Origin: Diaphorobacter aerolatus
GTDB taxonomy: Bacteria > Pseudomonadota > Gammaproteobacteria > Burkholderiales > Burkholderiaceae_C
Direction: 5' to 3'
Length of the DNA stretch: 64,000 nt
NCBI RefSeq assembly: GCF_014489535.1
Contig: NZ_CP060783.1
Span: forward strand, 992,001 to 1,056,000
Notes under the pieces: generated by a model
What the model was told of the DNA's origin: nothing
The model's input: the letters and a program-made list of their open reading frames with translations, nothing else
The model's database searches: none
Position numbers and translations under genes: made by a program
In this document: positions 29,263-41,237 of the stretch, in pieces
How positions within the stretch are numbered: the stretch's first letter is position 1
Layout: each line of letters opens with the position of its first letter

Positions 29263-30161
29263 ATGAACCCACAATCCAAGTCTCTCATCACCCTTCAGCG
29301 CCGCCAGTGGATGCAGGCGTTGTGCGGAGCCACTGTGCTGTCGTCCGTGCCCGCCTTTGCGGCACGCACGCGCGAGCCCGAACCCGAGGCCGCTGCAGCC
29401 GCCACCCTGTGGCCGCACGACAGCCGTGTGCCTGGCGGCATCGCACGCCTGTCGCTCGGCCCCGCGCCGCTGCGCCCGAAGGTGCAGACCGGCGACTCGC
29501 AGGTCCTCGTGCTCGGCGACATGATCGAATGGACCGCTGTCGTCGGCATTGCGCTGTCGAGCGCGGTGGGCGAGCAGCAGGTCAGCGTGCAGACCGACAA
29601 GGGCACGCGCACGCTCGAATACCGTGTGCGCAGCAAAAAGTACACCGAGCAGCGGCTCAAGGTATCCCCAAGACCGTTGACCTTTCGCCCGAGGACAACG
29701 CCCGCTACGAGCGCGAGCGCGAGCACCAGCAAAAGGTCATGGCCACCTTCAGCGAACCCTTTGCCCGCGCGGCCGACCTGCACATGCGCGTGCCCGTTCC
29801 CGGGCGGCGATCCAGCTCGTTCGGGCTGCGCCGCATCTTCAACGGCCAGTCGCGCAACCCCCACAGCGGCATGGACATTGCAGCGCCCACCGGCACCGCG
29901 GTGACGTCGCCACTGCCAGCGCGCGTGATCGACATCGGCGACTATTTCTTCAACGGCGGAACCGTCTGGCTCGACCATGGCGGCGGCCTGCTGACCATGT
30001 ATTGCCATTTGAGCCAGGTGGATTGCCAGGTCGGCGATGAACTCAAGACCGGCCAGGCGTTCTGCAAGGTGGGCGCGACGGGCCGCGTGACCGGCCCGCA
30101 CCTGCATTGGGGTGTGATGCTCAATCGCACCATGGTCGATCCCGCGCTGTTCATTGACTGA
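29263..30161 (+). CDS. M23-family peptidoglycan endopeptidase (one frame break)
   Basis: After one restored base the 299-residue protein has a signal peptide (RRQWMQALCGATVLSSVPAF), an N-terminal domain, and a C-terminal LytM/M23 metallopeptidase domain. Zinc ligands are visible in NPHSGMDIAAPTG (His, Asp) and TGPHLHWGVM (HxH). It would cut peptidoglycan cross-bridges in the periplasm. The break is at about 29663 (LKV-PKTVDLSPEDNARYERE); a missing base is inferred. The ATG at 29263 gives the twin-Arg-containing leader. It lies downstream of the DUF3300 gene and upstream of a META-domain lipoprotein. Confidence 0.88.
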
Positions 30162-30305
30162 GGTGATTTCCAGGCTCCGGGGAACCTATGGCACCTGCCG
30201 CAGTCTGTTCCTGCTGTTGGGCCACAAACCTTTCTTATCTGACATGAAGATCAAACTTTTGCAGGTAAGGTTCACCTCTTCCAATTGAACAGGGAGTTTT
30301 CGTTC

Positions 30306-31178
30306 ATGACCACCTCCACCCGCTTGTCGACGCGCATTGCACGATTCGCCGCCACTGCTGCGGCGGCCGCCGTCCTCGCCGCCTGTGCGGCGCCCCAGGC
30401 TCCCCAGCCTGCGCCGACAACGCCTCCTCCACAGGCATCTCTGGATCCCAAGCCCATGGAACCCAATTCCAACGCCGCACAACTTCTCCCGCAATATGTG
30501 TGGAGCCTCACCCAGGTTGCGGGCTCCGACGGGCAGATGCGCCACGACTGGCTGATTCCCGGCAAGGCGGCTCCGGTGCTGAACTTCCAGAACGGCCAGG
30601 TGAGCGTGCAGAACCTCTGCAATCTGGTGAACGCAACCTATAGCACCAGCCTCGACAAGATCGAGATCAAGCAGCCCGTCTCCACCATGCGCGCCTGCGT
30701 GGACAATCTCCAGATGACGCAGGAACGCCGCGTGGTGCAGCAACTGCAACTCGCGCAGAAATTCCAGATCGTTCCGGCGGGCAACAACCTGCCGATCCGC
30801 ATGTACCTGAGCTTCTCGGATGGCCTGCGCTGGGAACTGTATGGCCAGCCCACACCAGCCACGCGCTATGGCTCTGCCGCTGAACGCATCTTTCTCGAAG
30901 TCGGCCCCGAAAAGGTCAACTGCAACCACCCGCTGATGCGTGATGCCAAGTGCCTGCGCGTGCGTGACCTGAGCTACGACAACCAGGGCATCAAGCGTGT
31001 GACCGGCGACTGGCGCATCATGCAGGGCGATATCGAGGGCTACAAATTCGAGCCCGGCCTTCGCAACGTGCTGCGCGTGAATCGCTACGCACTGACCAAG
31101 GGCCCCGCGCAAGCTGCGGACGCGCCGACGCACGCCTATGTGCTGGACATGATCGTCGAGTCCGAACGCGTGCGCTGA
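30306..31178 (+). CDS. META and DUF4377 domain lipoprotein
   Basis: The 290-residue protein has a lipobox (AAVLAACAAP) and a Pro-rich linker. A META (HslJ-like) domain follows, with YVWSLTQVAGSDGQMRHDWL and MTQERRVVQQLQL. The C-terminal DUF4377 domain has VGPEKVNCNHPLMRDAKCLR and WRIMQGDIEGYKFEPGLRNV. HslJ in E. coli is a heat-inducible outer-membrane lipoprotein linked to novobiocin resistance; the role here is not known. The ATG at 30306 follows CAGGGAG. A hairpin lies 27 bp after the stop. Confidence 0.88.
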   Translation: MTTSTRLSTRIARFAATAAAAAVLAACAAPQAPQPAPTTPPPQASLDPKPMEPNSNAAQLLPQYVWSLTQVAGSDGQMRHDWLIPGKAAPVLNFQNGQVSVQNLCNLVNATYSTSLDKIEIKQPVSTMRACVDNLQMTQERRVVQQLQLAQKFQIVPAGNNLPIRMYLSFSDGLRWELYGQPTPATRYGSAAERIFLEVGPEKVNCNHPLMRDAKCLRVRDLSYDNQGIKRVTGDWRIMQGDIEGYKFEPGLRNVLRVNRYALTKGPAQAADAPTHAYVLDMIVESERVR

Positions 31179-31204
31179 TCGAACTACGCACCCTCTCGAC
31201 CTCC

Positions 31205-31240
31205 ACGGGCCGGACACCGCAGCATGCGGTTCCGGCCCGT
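31205..31240 (+). terminator. Long hairpin after the META lipoprotein gene
   Basis: ACGGGCCGGA pairs perfectly with TCCGGCCCGT, and the interior ACCGCA/TGCGGT extends the stem to 16 bp around one unpaired C and a GCA loop. The downstream tract is only moderately T-rich (TGTTCGTTCT), so termination is probable rather than certain. Confidence 0.65.
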
Positions 31241-31256
31241 TGTTCGTTCTCCCACC

Positions 31257-31273
31257 CATAAGAGCCTCTTATG
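31257..31273. promoter_or_regulatory. LysR-type operator dyad before the acyl-CoA cluster
   Basis: CATAAGAGCCTCTTATG is a perfect dyad of two 8-bp arms around one base. Inside it is ATAAG-N5-CTTAT, which fits the T-N11-A form of LysR-family boxes. It lies 111 bp upstream of the carboxyltransferase start, and the cluster encodes a LysR regulator at 39362-40210. Binding by that regulator is inference. Confidence 0.55.
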
Positions 31274-31383
31274 AAATGAACAACAAGTTTTTGTTGGATG
31301 GGGCCGTGTCACTCTGCCATCATGAGTCCTGAAATCTATCAACAGGCCCTTCTTGAATACAACTGAGCAACGGGAGACAACCC

Positions 31384-32997
31384 ATGGATGCGAAGGTGGG
31401 CGGGATGACTGGCAGAATCGAGAGCGCGGATCGCAATCGCCAGCACATGCTGGACCGCATTGCCGAAGTACGTGAACTTGAAGAGCGCACGCGCGCACGT
31501 TCGGCCCGCGCCGCCGCGCAGTTCCACGCGCTGGGCAAGCTGCTGCCGCGCGAACGGCTTGCGCACCTGCTGGACGCCGACCAGCCCTTCTACGAACTGA
31601 TGACGCTCGCGGGCTATTGGAGCCTTGAGGATCCGGACCCCGCCACCAGCATTCCCGGCAGCGCGCTGATCGTCGGCATCGGCCACGTGAGTGGCGTGCG
31701 CTGCATGGTGGCGGTGAATGATTCCGGCATCAGCGCCGGGGCGATGCAGTCGTACACCGGACAGAAGCTGATTCGTGCTCAGGAAATCGCACTCGCGCAA
31801 AAGCTGCCGCTCGTGCAACTGATCGAGAGCGCGGGCGGCAATCTGCGCAAGTATCGCGTCGAGCGGTTCATGGTCGGTGGCGGCATGTTCTACAACCTCG
31901 CGCGCCTGTCCGCTGCGGGGTTGCCGGTGGTCTCGCTGATCCACGGCTCATCGGCCGCCGGCGGCGCCTATCTTCCGGGACTCTCCGACTATGTGGTGAT
32001 GGTGCGCGAGCAAGCCCATGCCTATCTGGCCGGGCCCTCGCTACTCAAGGCCGCAACGGGCGAGGACGCCAGCGATGAGGAACTCGGCGGCGCGGACATG
32101 CATGCCTGCGTGTCGGGCCTCGCCGACTACGTGGCCGACAACGATCTCGACGGCATCGAGCGCGTGCGCGCCATCATGCGCCAGATCGATTGGCAAGCCG
32201 GCCGCGCCCCGCCATTCGCCCAGCCCCTGGGCAGCGCCGACGATCTCCTGCAGATCATGCCTGTGGACAGTCGCACGCCGGTGGACATGCGCGAGGTGAT
32301 CGCGCGACTGGTCGATGGCTCCGAATTTCATGCGTTCAAGGAACAGTTCGGCGCGCCGACGGTCTGCGGCTACGCGCATATCGAAGGTCACGCGGTCGGC
32401 ATTCTCACCAACAACGGCCCGCTCGACAGTGACGGAGCCAACAAGGCCGCCCAGTTCATCCAGCTATGCGTGCAACTGGGCCGTCCGCTGGTCTTTCTGC
32501 AGAACATCACCGGCTTCATGGTGGGCACGGCGCACGAGCAGGCCGGAATGATCAAGCATGGTGCCAAGCTGATTCAGGCGCTGTCCAACGCCAGCGTCAC
32601 GCGTCTCACCGTGATGTGCGGAGCCTCTTACGGCGCGGGCAACTACGGCATGTGCGGCCGCGCGTTCAAGCCCGACCTGCTGCTGTCCTGGCCCAACTCC
32701 AAAACCGCCGTCATGGGCGGCGAGCAGGCAGCGATGACCATGCGCCTCGTGGCCGAAGCATCGGCACGGCGCAGCGGCAAGCCACTCGACGAAGCCCAGG
32801 CGCAGGAAGAAAGCGCCGCCATCGTGCGCACCTTCGAATCGCAATCGGGCGCCATCCACACCAGCAGCATGTTGCTGGACGATGGAGTGATCGATCCGCG
32901 CGAGACGCGCTCCTGGCTTGGCATGGCACTCGCCACCGCCGCGCAGGCCAGGCAGCGGCAGCTTGCGCCCGTGCAATTCGGCGTTGCCCGTTTCTGA
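31384..32997 (+). CDS. Acyl-CoA carboxylase carboxyltransferase (beta) subunit
   Basis: The 537-residue protein is a biotin-dependent carboxyltransferase of the methylcrotonyl-/geranyl-CoA carboxylase type. Two crotonase-like halves are seen: N-half with LIESAGGNLRKYRVERFMVG and HGSSAAGGAYLPGLSDYVV; C-half with ILTNNGPLDSDGANKAAQFI, LVFLQNITGFMVG and GASYGAGNYGMCGRAF. It would pass carboxyl groups from biotin on the subunit encoded at 34282 to an alpha,beta-unsaturated acyl-CoA. It is the first gene of the cluster. Motifs do not separate AtuC from LiuB; the neighbouring AtuA gene favours an atu-like pathway. Confidence 0.9.
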   Translation: MDAKVGGMTGRIESADRNRQHMLDRIAEVRELEERTRARSARAAAQFHALGKLLPRERLAHLLDADQPFYELMTLAGYWSLEDPDPATSIPGSALIVGIGHVSGVRCMVAVNDSGISAGAMQSYTGQKLIRAQEIALAQKLPLVQLIESAGGNLRKYRVERFMVGGGMFYNLARLSAAGLPVVSLIHGSSAAGGAYLPGLSDYVVMVREQAHAYLAGPSLLKAATGEDASDEELGGADMHACVSGLADYVADNDLDGIERVRAIMRQIDWQAGRAPPFAQPLGSADDLLQIMPVDSRTPVDMREVIARLVDGSEFHAFKEQFGAPTVCGYAHIEGHAVGILTNNGPLDSDGANKAAQFIQLCVQLGRPLVFLQNITGFMVGTAHEQAGMIKHGAKLIQALSNASVTRLTVMCGASYGAGNYGMCGRAFKPDLLLSWPNSKTAVMGGEQAAMTMRLVAEASARRSGKPLDEAQAQEESAAIVRTFESQSGAIHTSSMLLDDGVIDPRETRSWLGMALATAAQARQRQLAPVQFGVARF

Positions 32998-33078
32998 GTC
33001 TTGTTTGCTCGCCGCCGCGGTGTCCGTATTGACGCCACGCCAGACCTACCGTTGACCCCAGCATTGGAGATCGAAAGC

Positions 33079-34244
33079 ATGATGACACCCGAACATAGGG
33101 CCCTACAGGACAGCGTGCGCAAGCTGATCGAGCGCGAGATCGAACCCCATGTCGACGAATGGGAGGCCGCCGAAATCTTTCCCGCGCACCAGGTATTCAA
33201 GAAGCTCGGCGCAGCCGGTTTTCTCGGTGTGAACAAGCCGGTGGAGTTCGGCGGCATGGGGCTGGACTACACCTACGAAATCGCCTTCTGCGAAGCCATC
33301 GGCAACATCAGCTCGGGCGGCGTGGGCATGGCGATTGCCGTCCAGACCGACATGGCAACGCCCGCGCTCACGCACTTCGGCTCGGATGAACTGCGCGAGC
33401 AATTTCTCAAGCCCAGCATTGCGGGCGATCTCGTCGTGTGTCTCGGGTCTCCGAGTCGGGCGCGGGCTCCGACGTCGCCTCGCTCAAGACCACGGCCCGC
33501 CGCGACGGTGACGACTACGTGATCAACGGCTCCAAGATGTGGATCACCAATGCCACGCAGGCCGACTGGATGTGCCTGCTCGCCAATACCAGCGAAGGTG
33601 ACGTGCACCGCAACAAGTCGCTGATCTGCGTGCCGCTGCGCGAGAACGGGAAGCTGCGCCCCGGCATCACGATGAACAAGATCAAGAAGGTCGGCATGTG
33701 GGCGTCGGATACCGCACAGGTGTTCTTCGACGATGTGCGCGTTCCGGTGCGCAACCGCATCGGCGAGGAGGGCAAGGGCTTCACCTACCAGATGCGCCAG
33801 TTCCAGGAGGAACGCCTGAGCGGCGCCACGCGGCGCGTCACCGCGCTCAACAATGTGATCGACGAGACCATTGCCTACACGCGCGAGCGCAAGGCTTTCG
33901 GGCGCTCGATCCTCGACAACCAGTCGGTGCATTTCCGGTTGGCCGAGTTGCGCACCGAGGTCGAAATGCTGCGCTCCGCCATCTACCGTGCGGCGCAGGT
34001 GCACATGGCGGGCGGCGACATGACCGAACTGGCCTCGATGTGCAAGCTCAAGGCTGGTCGTCTGTGCCGTGAGGTCACCGATTCGTGCCTTCAATACTGG
34101 GGTGGCATGGGCTTTACCTGGGAGAACAAGGTCTCGCGTGCATGGCGCGATCTGCGGCTGATCTCCATCGGCGGCGGCGCCGACGAGATCATGCTCACCA
34201 TCATCTGCAAGCACATGGGCACGCTGCCCAAGCGTGCCGCCTGA
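33079..34244 (+). CDS. Acyl-CoA dehydrogenase, AtuD/LiuA-like (one frame break)
   Basis: This FAD enzyme introduces the alpha,beta double bond in an acyl-CoA. Family motifs are VSESGAGSDVASLKTTA, YVINGSKMWITNATQADW, YTRERKAFGRSILDNQ and QYWGGMGFTWENKVSRAWRD. The frame breaks at about 33446 (GGG where GGGG gives CLGVSESGAGS); restored length is 388 residues, normal for the family. The ATG at 33079 has GGAG 13 bp upstream; the adjacent ATG at 33082 is possible. It supplies the substrate of the carboxylase encoded around it. Confidence 0.9.
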
Positions 34245-34281
34245 TCGGCGTTGTCATCGCAACCATGAAAGGCAGACCGAC

Positions 34282-36362
<2,081 letters not shown>

Positions 36363-36366
<4 letters not shown>

Positions 36367-38230
36367 ACCAGGTCGCATCTCCAAAAACAGGCATGGCCGG
36401 TCGCAGCGTGCTGATTGGCGGAGCCTCGGGCTTCTGGGGGATTCGCAGATCGCCGTGCCGCAGTTGCTCGAACAGCCCGGCCTGCAATATCTGGTGTTCG
36501 ACTATCTGGCCGAGACCACCATGTCGATCCTGCAGCGCGCGCGGCTGCGCTCGCCCGAGCTGGGCTACGCCACCGACTTCGTGACGGCCGCTGTCGCACC
36601 GCATCTGCAGACCATCAAGCAGCGTGGCGTGCGCCTCGTCACCAATGCGGGCGGTCTCAACCCCGCGGGTTGCCGTGATGCAATCCTCGGTCTGGCAAGC
36701 GAACAAGGCATTGCGCTCAAGGTCGCCATCGTCACCGGAGACGACGTGCTCGCGCAGCAGGCGCAGTTCGAGGCCTGGCCCGCCGATGCCGCAAGCGCGC
36801 AAGCCCTGCCCCGGCTCATGTCGGCCAACGCCTATCTCGGCGCGGCCCCTATCGCCCAGGCGCTCGATGCCGGTGCGGACATCGTGATCACCGGTCGCTG
36901 CGTGGACTGTGCGCCGCTGGTGGGCATTGCCATGCACGAGTTCGGCTGGACCTGTGCGCAATACGACGAGCTTGCGCAGGCCTGTCTTGCGGGCCATCTG
37001 ATCGAATGCGGTGCGCAGGGCTCGGGCGGCCTGTTCACCGACTGGGAGAAGGTGCCCGACTGGGCCGACATCGGCTATCCGCTCGTGCGTCTGGCCGCCG
37101 ACGGGACATTCGAGCTGTTTCAGCCCGAGGGCAAGGGCGGGCTCGTCACACGCCAGACCGTGGGCGAACAACTGCTCTACGAAATTGGCGACCCGGCACG
37201 CTACGAATTGCCCGACGTGATCTGCGATTTCTCCGACGTGCGCACCGACGATCTCGCGGGAGACGGCCAACCAGCGCGCGGCGTTCGCGTGAGCGGCGCG
37301 CGAGGCGCACCACCCAGCGATCTTTACAAGGTCACCGCCACCTACAGCGACGGCTGGCACATCGCCATCATGATGGCGATTCGCGGCCAGCGTGCCATGG
37401 AAAAGGCGCAGCGCACCGCCGACGCGCTGCTGCGCCGCACGCGTTCGCAGATGCAGCAAGCAGGCTTTGCGGACTATGGCGAGACGCTCGTCGAGCTGCT
37501 CGGCGCCGAGTCGATGTACGGCCCGCATCGCCGCGTGAACGAGAGCCGCGAGATCGTGCTGCGCATCGCCGCGAGACACGAGGACAAGCGCGCGCTGGCC
37601 TTTTTGCAAAAGGAAGCATCGTCTGCGGGCACCTCGATGGGGCCGGGCACGCGCAGCCATTTTGGTGGCCGCTCCGATGTGCAGGGCGTGATCCGCACGA
37701 CCTCGTTCCTGATCGCGAAACAGGTGGTTGCGGTGCAGTGGCAAATGAGTGGCGATCCGCAGGTGCACGCCGTTGCTGCTCAGCCAGCGATACGGGTCGC
37801 GCCCCTTCAACACCGCGCGAGGCCTGCGCCGCCGCACCAGGAAGACAGTGTCGCGACGGGCCCGTTACAACGTATCACGGTCGGCGACATCGCCCATGGT
37901 CGCAGCGGCGACAAGGGTGACGACGCCAACATCGGTCTCATGGCGCGCGAATCGCGTTGGCTGGCATTGCTGCGCGAGCAGGTGACGGCGGAACGTGTGC
38001 ACGCCTATTTCGCGCACCTGATCGCAGGATCGGTCACGCGCTATGACCTGCCCGGTCTCGGCGCGGTGAACTTCGTGCTCAAGCAGGCGCTGGGCGGCGG
38101 CGGCTCGTGCAGCCTGCGCTCGGACCCGCTCGGCAAGTGCTATGCGCAGATGCTGCTCGACATGGAGATCGATTGTCCGCAATCGCTGCTGCCTGGCACG
38201 CGGCCTTTCCATTCCTCCTTGCCTTCCTGA
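36363..38230 (+). CDS. AtuA-family protein with fused C-terminal domain (one frame break)
   Basis: The product matches the acyclic terpene utilisation AtuA family (DUF1446): VLIGGASGFWGDSQIAVPQL, VTNAGGLNPAGCRDAI, ADIVITGRCVDCAPLVGIAM and GAQGSGGLFTDWEKVPDWAD. A second domain of about 100 residues follows a Pro-rich linker, with VGDIAHGRSGDKGDDANIGL. The biochemical role of AtuA is unknown. The frame breaks at 36436-36440 (GGGGG where six G give FWGDSQ); restored length is 622 residues. The start ATG overlaps the stop of the biotin carboxylase gene. Confidence 0.9.
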
Positions 38231-38292
38231 GTCCGCGCCATGTCCCCTGTTCTTTTGAATGTGCGTTCCCCAACCATTGAAGGAGACCCGTC

Positions 38293-39345
38293 ATGAAGCA
38301 GCACCCCACTTCCACGCCGCGCCACCCGGCGGATGTCCACTGGTCGCGCCGCCACTGGTTGCAGGCAGTGGCCGCCGCAGGCCTGGGCGCACTGGCGCTG
38401 CCGCATTCGCGGCGCGCATGGGCCGCCGATGCGGTCGAGCCGGTAAACAGGCTCGACAAGCCCGTGCGCATCATCGTCGCCTATGGCGCGGGCGGTGCGT
38501 CCGACAGCATCGCGCGCTATGTGGGGGACTCCATCGCCCAGCGCAGCGGCAAATCGGTGATCGTCGAGAACAAGCCCGGCGCGGACGGCAACATCGCCGC
38601 CGAGGCCGTGGTGCGCGCACCCGGCGATTCCTACAACCTGCTGGTGTCCGGTTCGTCCACGCATGCGGCCAACGCCACGATATACAAGAAACTCGGCTAC
38701 AACCCCACGGCCGATTTCACGCCGCTTGCCAATATGGCTTCGACGCCATACGCGATGATCGTCAACCCCAAGCGCATCACGCAAACCGGCGTGGCGGACT
38801 TCATCGCCTGGGCAAAAAAGGAGGGCCAGCCACTGTCCTTCGCAAGCGCCAACGTGGGTGGGCGCATCGCAGGCGAGCGCTTCAAGCAGCTCACCAAAAT
38901 CAACGCCGTGAACGTGCCCTACAAAAGCAGCGCGCAGGCCATGACCGATCTGATTGGCGGACAGTTCGATTTCTATTTCTGCGACATGCTCACCGCGCTT
39001 CCGCAGATCAAGGCGGGCCACGTACGGGCGCTCGCGCTGTCCGGCGCAGAGCGCGTGCCGAGCCTACCCGACGTGCCGACCGTGGCCGAGCTTGGCTATC
39101 CGGGTTTCGACGTGAGTTCCTGGATTGCGATCTGGAGCGCCAAGGCGTCAACACCCGCACCCGTGTCCGCCGCGCTGTCGCAGTGGATCGGCGAGGCGCT
39201 CGCGTCGGCTGCGGGTCAGGATTTCCTCGTCAAGAAGGGACTGGTTCCGACACCCGTCACACCCGACTATCTGACGATGCTCGAGGAACGCGACACGCGG
39301 CTGTGGGGCAAGATCATCATCGATGCCGGCATGCAGCAGCCTTGA
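38293..39345 (+). CDS. Bug/TctC-family periplasmic binding protein
   Basis: The 350-residue protein has a Tat-like leader (SRRHWLQAVAAAGLGALALP) and the Bug-family core: KPVRIIVAYGAGGASDSIAR, VENKPGADGNIAAEAV, and GGQFDFYFCDMLTALPQIKA. Bug proteins bind carboxylates or similar small polar ligands in the periplasm, with or without a tripartite tricarboxylate transporter. No TctA/TctB gene is nearby, so it may be an orphan sensor or share a transporter. A ribosome site (AAGGAG) precedes the ATG. Its place in the cluster suggests that it binds the pathway's acid substrate. Confidence 0.9.
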   Translation: MKQHPTSTPRHPADVHWSRRHWLQAVAAAGLGALALPHSRRAWAADAVEPVNRLDKPVRIIVAYGAGGASDSIARYVGDSIAQRSGKSVIVENKPGADGNIAAEAVVRAPGDSYNLLVSGSSTHAANATIYKKLGYNPTADFTPLANMASTPYAMIVNPKRITQTGVADFIAWAKKEGQPLSFASANVGGRIAGERFKQLTKINAVNVPYKSSAQAMTDLIGGQFDFYFCDMLTALPQIKAGHVRALALSGAERVPSLPDVPTVAELGYPGFDVSSWIAIWSAKASTPAPVSAALSQWIGEALASAAGQDFLVKKGLVPTPVTPDYLTMLEERDTRLWGKIIIDAGMQQP

Positions 39346-39361
39346 TGTGAAAACCCAAAGC

Positions 39362-40210
39362 CTAGCGCGGAGCCACCAGATGCAGCACCTTCATGGCACT
39401 GTCGTTGATCGCGCCGCTGCGCCAGTACAGGTGAAACTTCATCGCTGGCAGCGCGGGCAGATGCACCTGCGGATCGAGCACGCGCACATCGGGGGCCAGC
39501 ATCTCCACGGTGCGCGCGGTGATGCCCAGACCGGCGCGCAGCGCGGCGCGGATCCCGGCCAGCGTCGAGGTCTGGAACGCGGAGTGCCAGGGCATGCCGG
39601 CATCGGCGAGTGCCTCGATCATGCTGCTGCGAAACGGGCAGGCGTGATCCATCAGGATCAGCGGCACCGATCCGCCCGCCTGATGCCGATAACGCAGACC
39701 CGCAATCCAGGCCACGGGCGAGGTGCGCAGCAGCAGATGCTCGAAATCCGCATGCGGCACGATATCGAGCATCAGGTCGATGTCCCCCTTGCGCAGCGCG
39801 CTGCCGAGCCAGCGGCTTTGCGCGACCTTCACGTCGATGCTGAGGTTCGGGAAATTCTCGGCGCAGATCTCGAGATAGCTTGGCAGCAGCGTGTCCACGG
39901 CATCCACGCACGCGCCGATCTTCACCGACTGGTGGCTCTCCCGCGTGGTGACCACGCGGTAGGCCTCGTCGTTCAGCAGCACCATGCGCCGCGCGTATTC
40001 GAGCAGTCGCAGCCCTTCCGTGGTGAGCCGCTTGCGCCGCCCCGCGCGTTCAAACAACGCGCAGCCCACGATCTCTTCGAGCTTCTGCATCTGCTGCGAC
40101 ACCGCCGCCTGGGTGCGAAACACCTTTTCCGCCGCGTTGGTGAAGCTCTCGCGCTCGGCCACCGCGACAAAGGTGCGCAACTGGCCGATGTCCAGATTGC
40201 GAACGCTCAT
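39362..40210 (-). CDS. LysR-family transcriptional regulator
   Basis: The 282-residue protein has an N-terminal winged HTH (LRTFVAVAERESFTNAAEKV, then TQAAVSQQMQKLEEIVGCAL) and a C-terminal effector-binding domain (GACVDAVDTLLPSYLEIC). It is divergent from the hydratase-CaiB pair and converges on the Bug gene, the usual arrangement for a pathway regulator. The ATG at 40210 gives MSVRNLDIGQL; the frame is open much further upstream but not family-like. Effector is unknown; an acyl-CoA or the free acid is a reasonable guess. Confidence 0.92.
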   Translation of the reverse strand: MSVRNLDIGQLRTFVAVAERESFTNAAEKVFRTQAAVSQQMQKLEEIVGCALFERAGRRKRLTTEGLRLLEYARRMVLLNDEAYRVVTTRESHQSVKIGACVDAVDTLLPSYLEICAENFPNLSIDVKVAQSRWLGSALRKGDIDLMLDIVPHADFEHLLLRTSPVAWIAGLRYRHQAGGSVPLILMDHACPFRSSMIEALADAGMPWHSAFQTSTLAGIRAALRAGLGITARTVEMLAPDVRVLDPQVHLPALPAMKFHLYWRSGAINDSAMKVLHLVAPR

Positions 40211-40367
40211 GCCGCTCGCCTTCCGCCAACGCGGTACTGCATCGGGTCTGTGCCAACGTGGCGCACGGTGTCTCCTTGTCCTGGTGATGTGACCTGGCTC
40301 GAATGATTGTAGTGTGCCCCTCAAGTCCCCCGACGGCCTGCCGAGCCGCCTCAACCGGAGAATCCGC

Positions 40368-41203
40368 ATGACTGGCGAAACCCCACAAGACTGGCTGATC
40401 ACCACCCACACCGGGCCGGTGTTCACGATCCGGTTGAATCGCGGCGAGGCACGCAATCCGTTGGGCGGGAGCATGGTGCAGGCGCTGTCGCAGGCCCTGC
40501 ATGAGGCCGCGAATTTGCCCGAAGTGCGGGTGATTCTGTTCACCGCCGAAGGCCCGGCCTTCAGCGCGGGCGGCAACCTGGGCAATATCCACGACCGACT
40601 GAGCGAGCCTGTCGGCGCCGACGGGCGCGACCCCATCGCCACCGGCAATCGCGGCTACGGCGAGTTTCTGACGCAACTCGTCAACGTGCCCAAGGTGACC
40701 GTCGCGAGCGTCCACGGTGCGGCGATGGGCGGGGGCGCGGGTCTCGTCTGTGCGGTGGACATCGCCGTGGGATCGCCCGCCGCGAGGTTCGGTTTTCCCG
40801 AAGCGTCCATCGGCCTCGTGCCCGGACAGATCCTGCCATTCGTCGCCGCGCGACTCGGGCAGCAGACGGCACGCCGACTGATGCTGACCGGCGAGCGCAT
40901 TGACGCGGCAGAGGCACATCGCATCGGGCTGCTCGACTATCTGGCCGACTCGCCCGAGACGCTGGCGGCGAAAACCGACGAGGTGCTGCGCCTTGTCATC
41001 GCCGCAGCACCGAGGGCCTGCGCGGCGACCAAGCGCATGCTCAGCGCCCTGCCCACCGGACCGCTCGCGGGCAACGCGGCGCTGCCCACTATCTCGATGC
41101 AGCGTCTCACCTGTTTGCCACGCAGATGCGCAGCGAAGCCGTCGAAGGCATCACGGCGTCGAAGGAAAAACGGCCCGCAAGCTGGAACCGTCCATCGGCA
41201 TGA
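40368..41203 (+). CDS. Enoyl-CoA hydratase/isomerase family protein (one frame break)
   Basis: A crotonase-fold enzyme, AtuE/LiuC-like by context. Motifs are LFTAEGPAFSAGGNLGNI (oxyanion loop), VHGAAMGGGAGLVCAVDIAV and GFPEASIGLVPGQILPFVAA. The last 35 or so residues are in another frame after a break at about 41093; one added G gives AHYLDAASHLFATQMRSE and a stop at 41203, 278 residues in all. It would hydrate the carboxylated or unsaturated acyl-CoA. It is co-directional with the CaiB gene 34 bp downstream. Confidence 0.88.
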
Positions 41204-41237
41204 ACAAAGAGCGCCATTGAACAGGAGACACGGCAAT

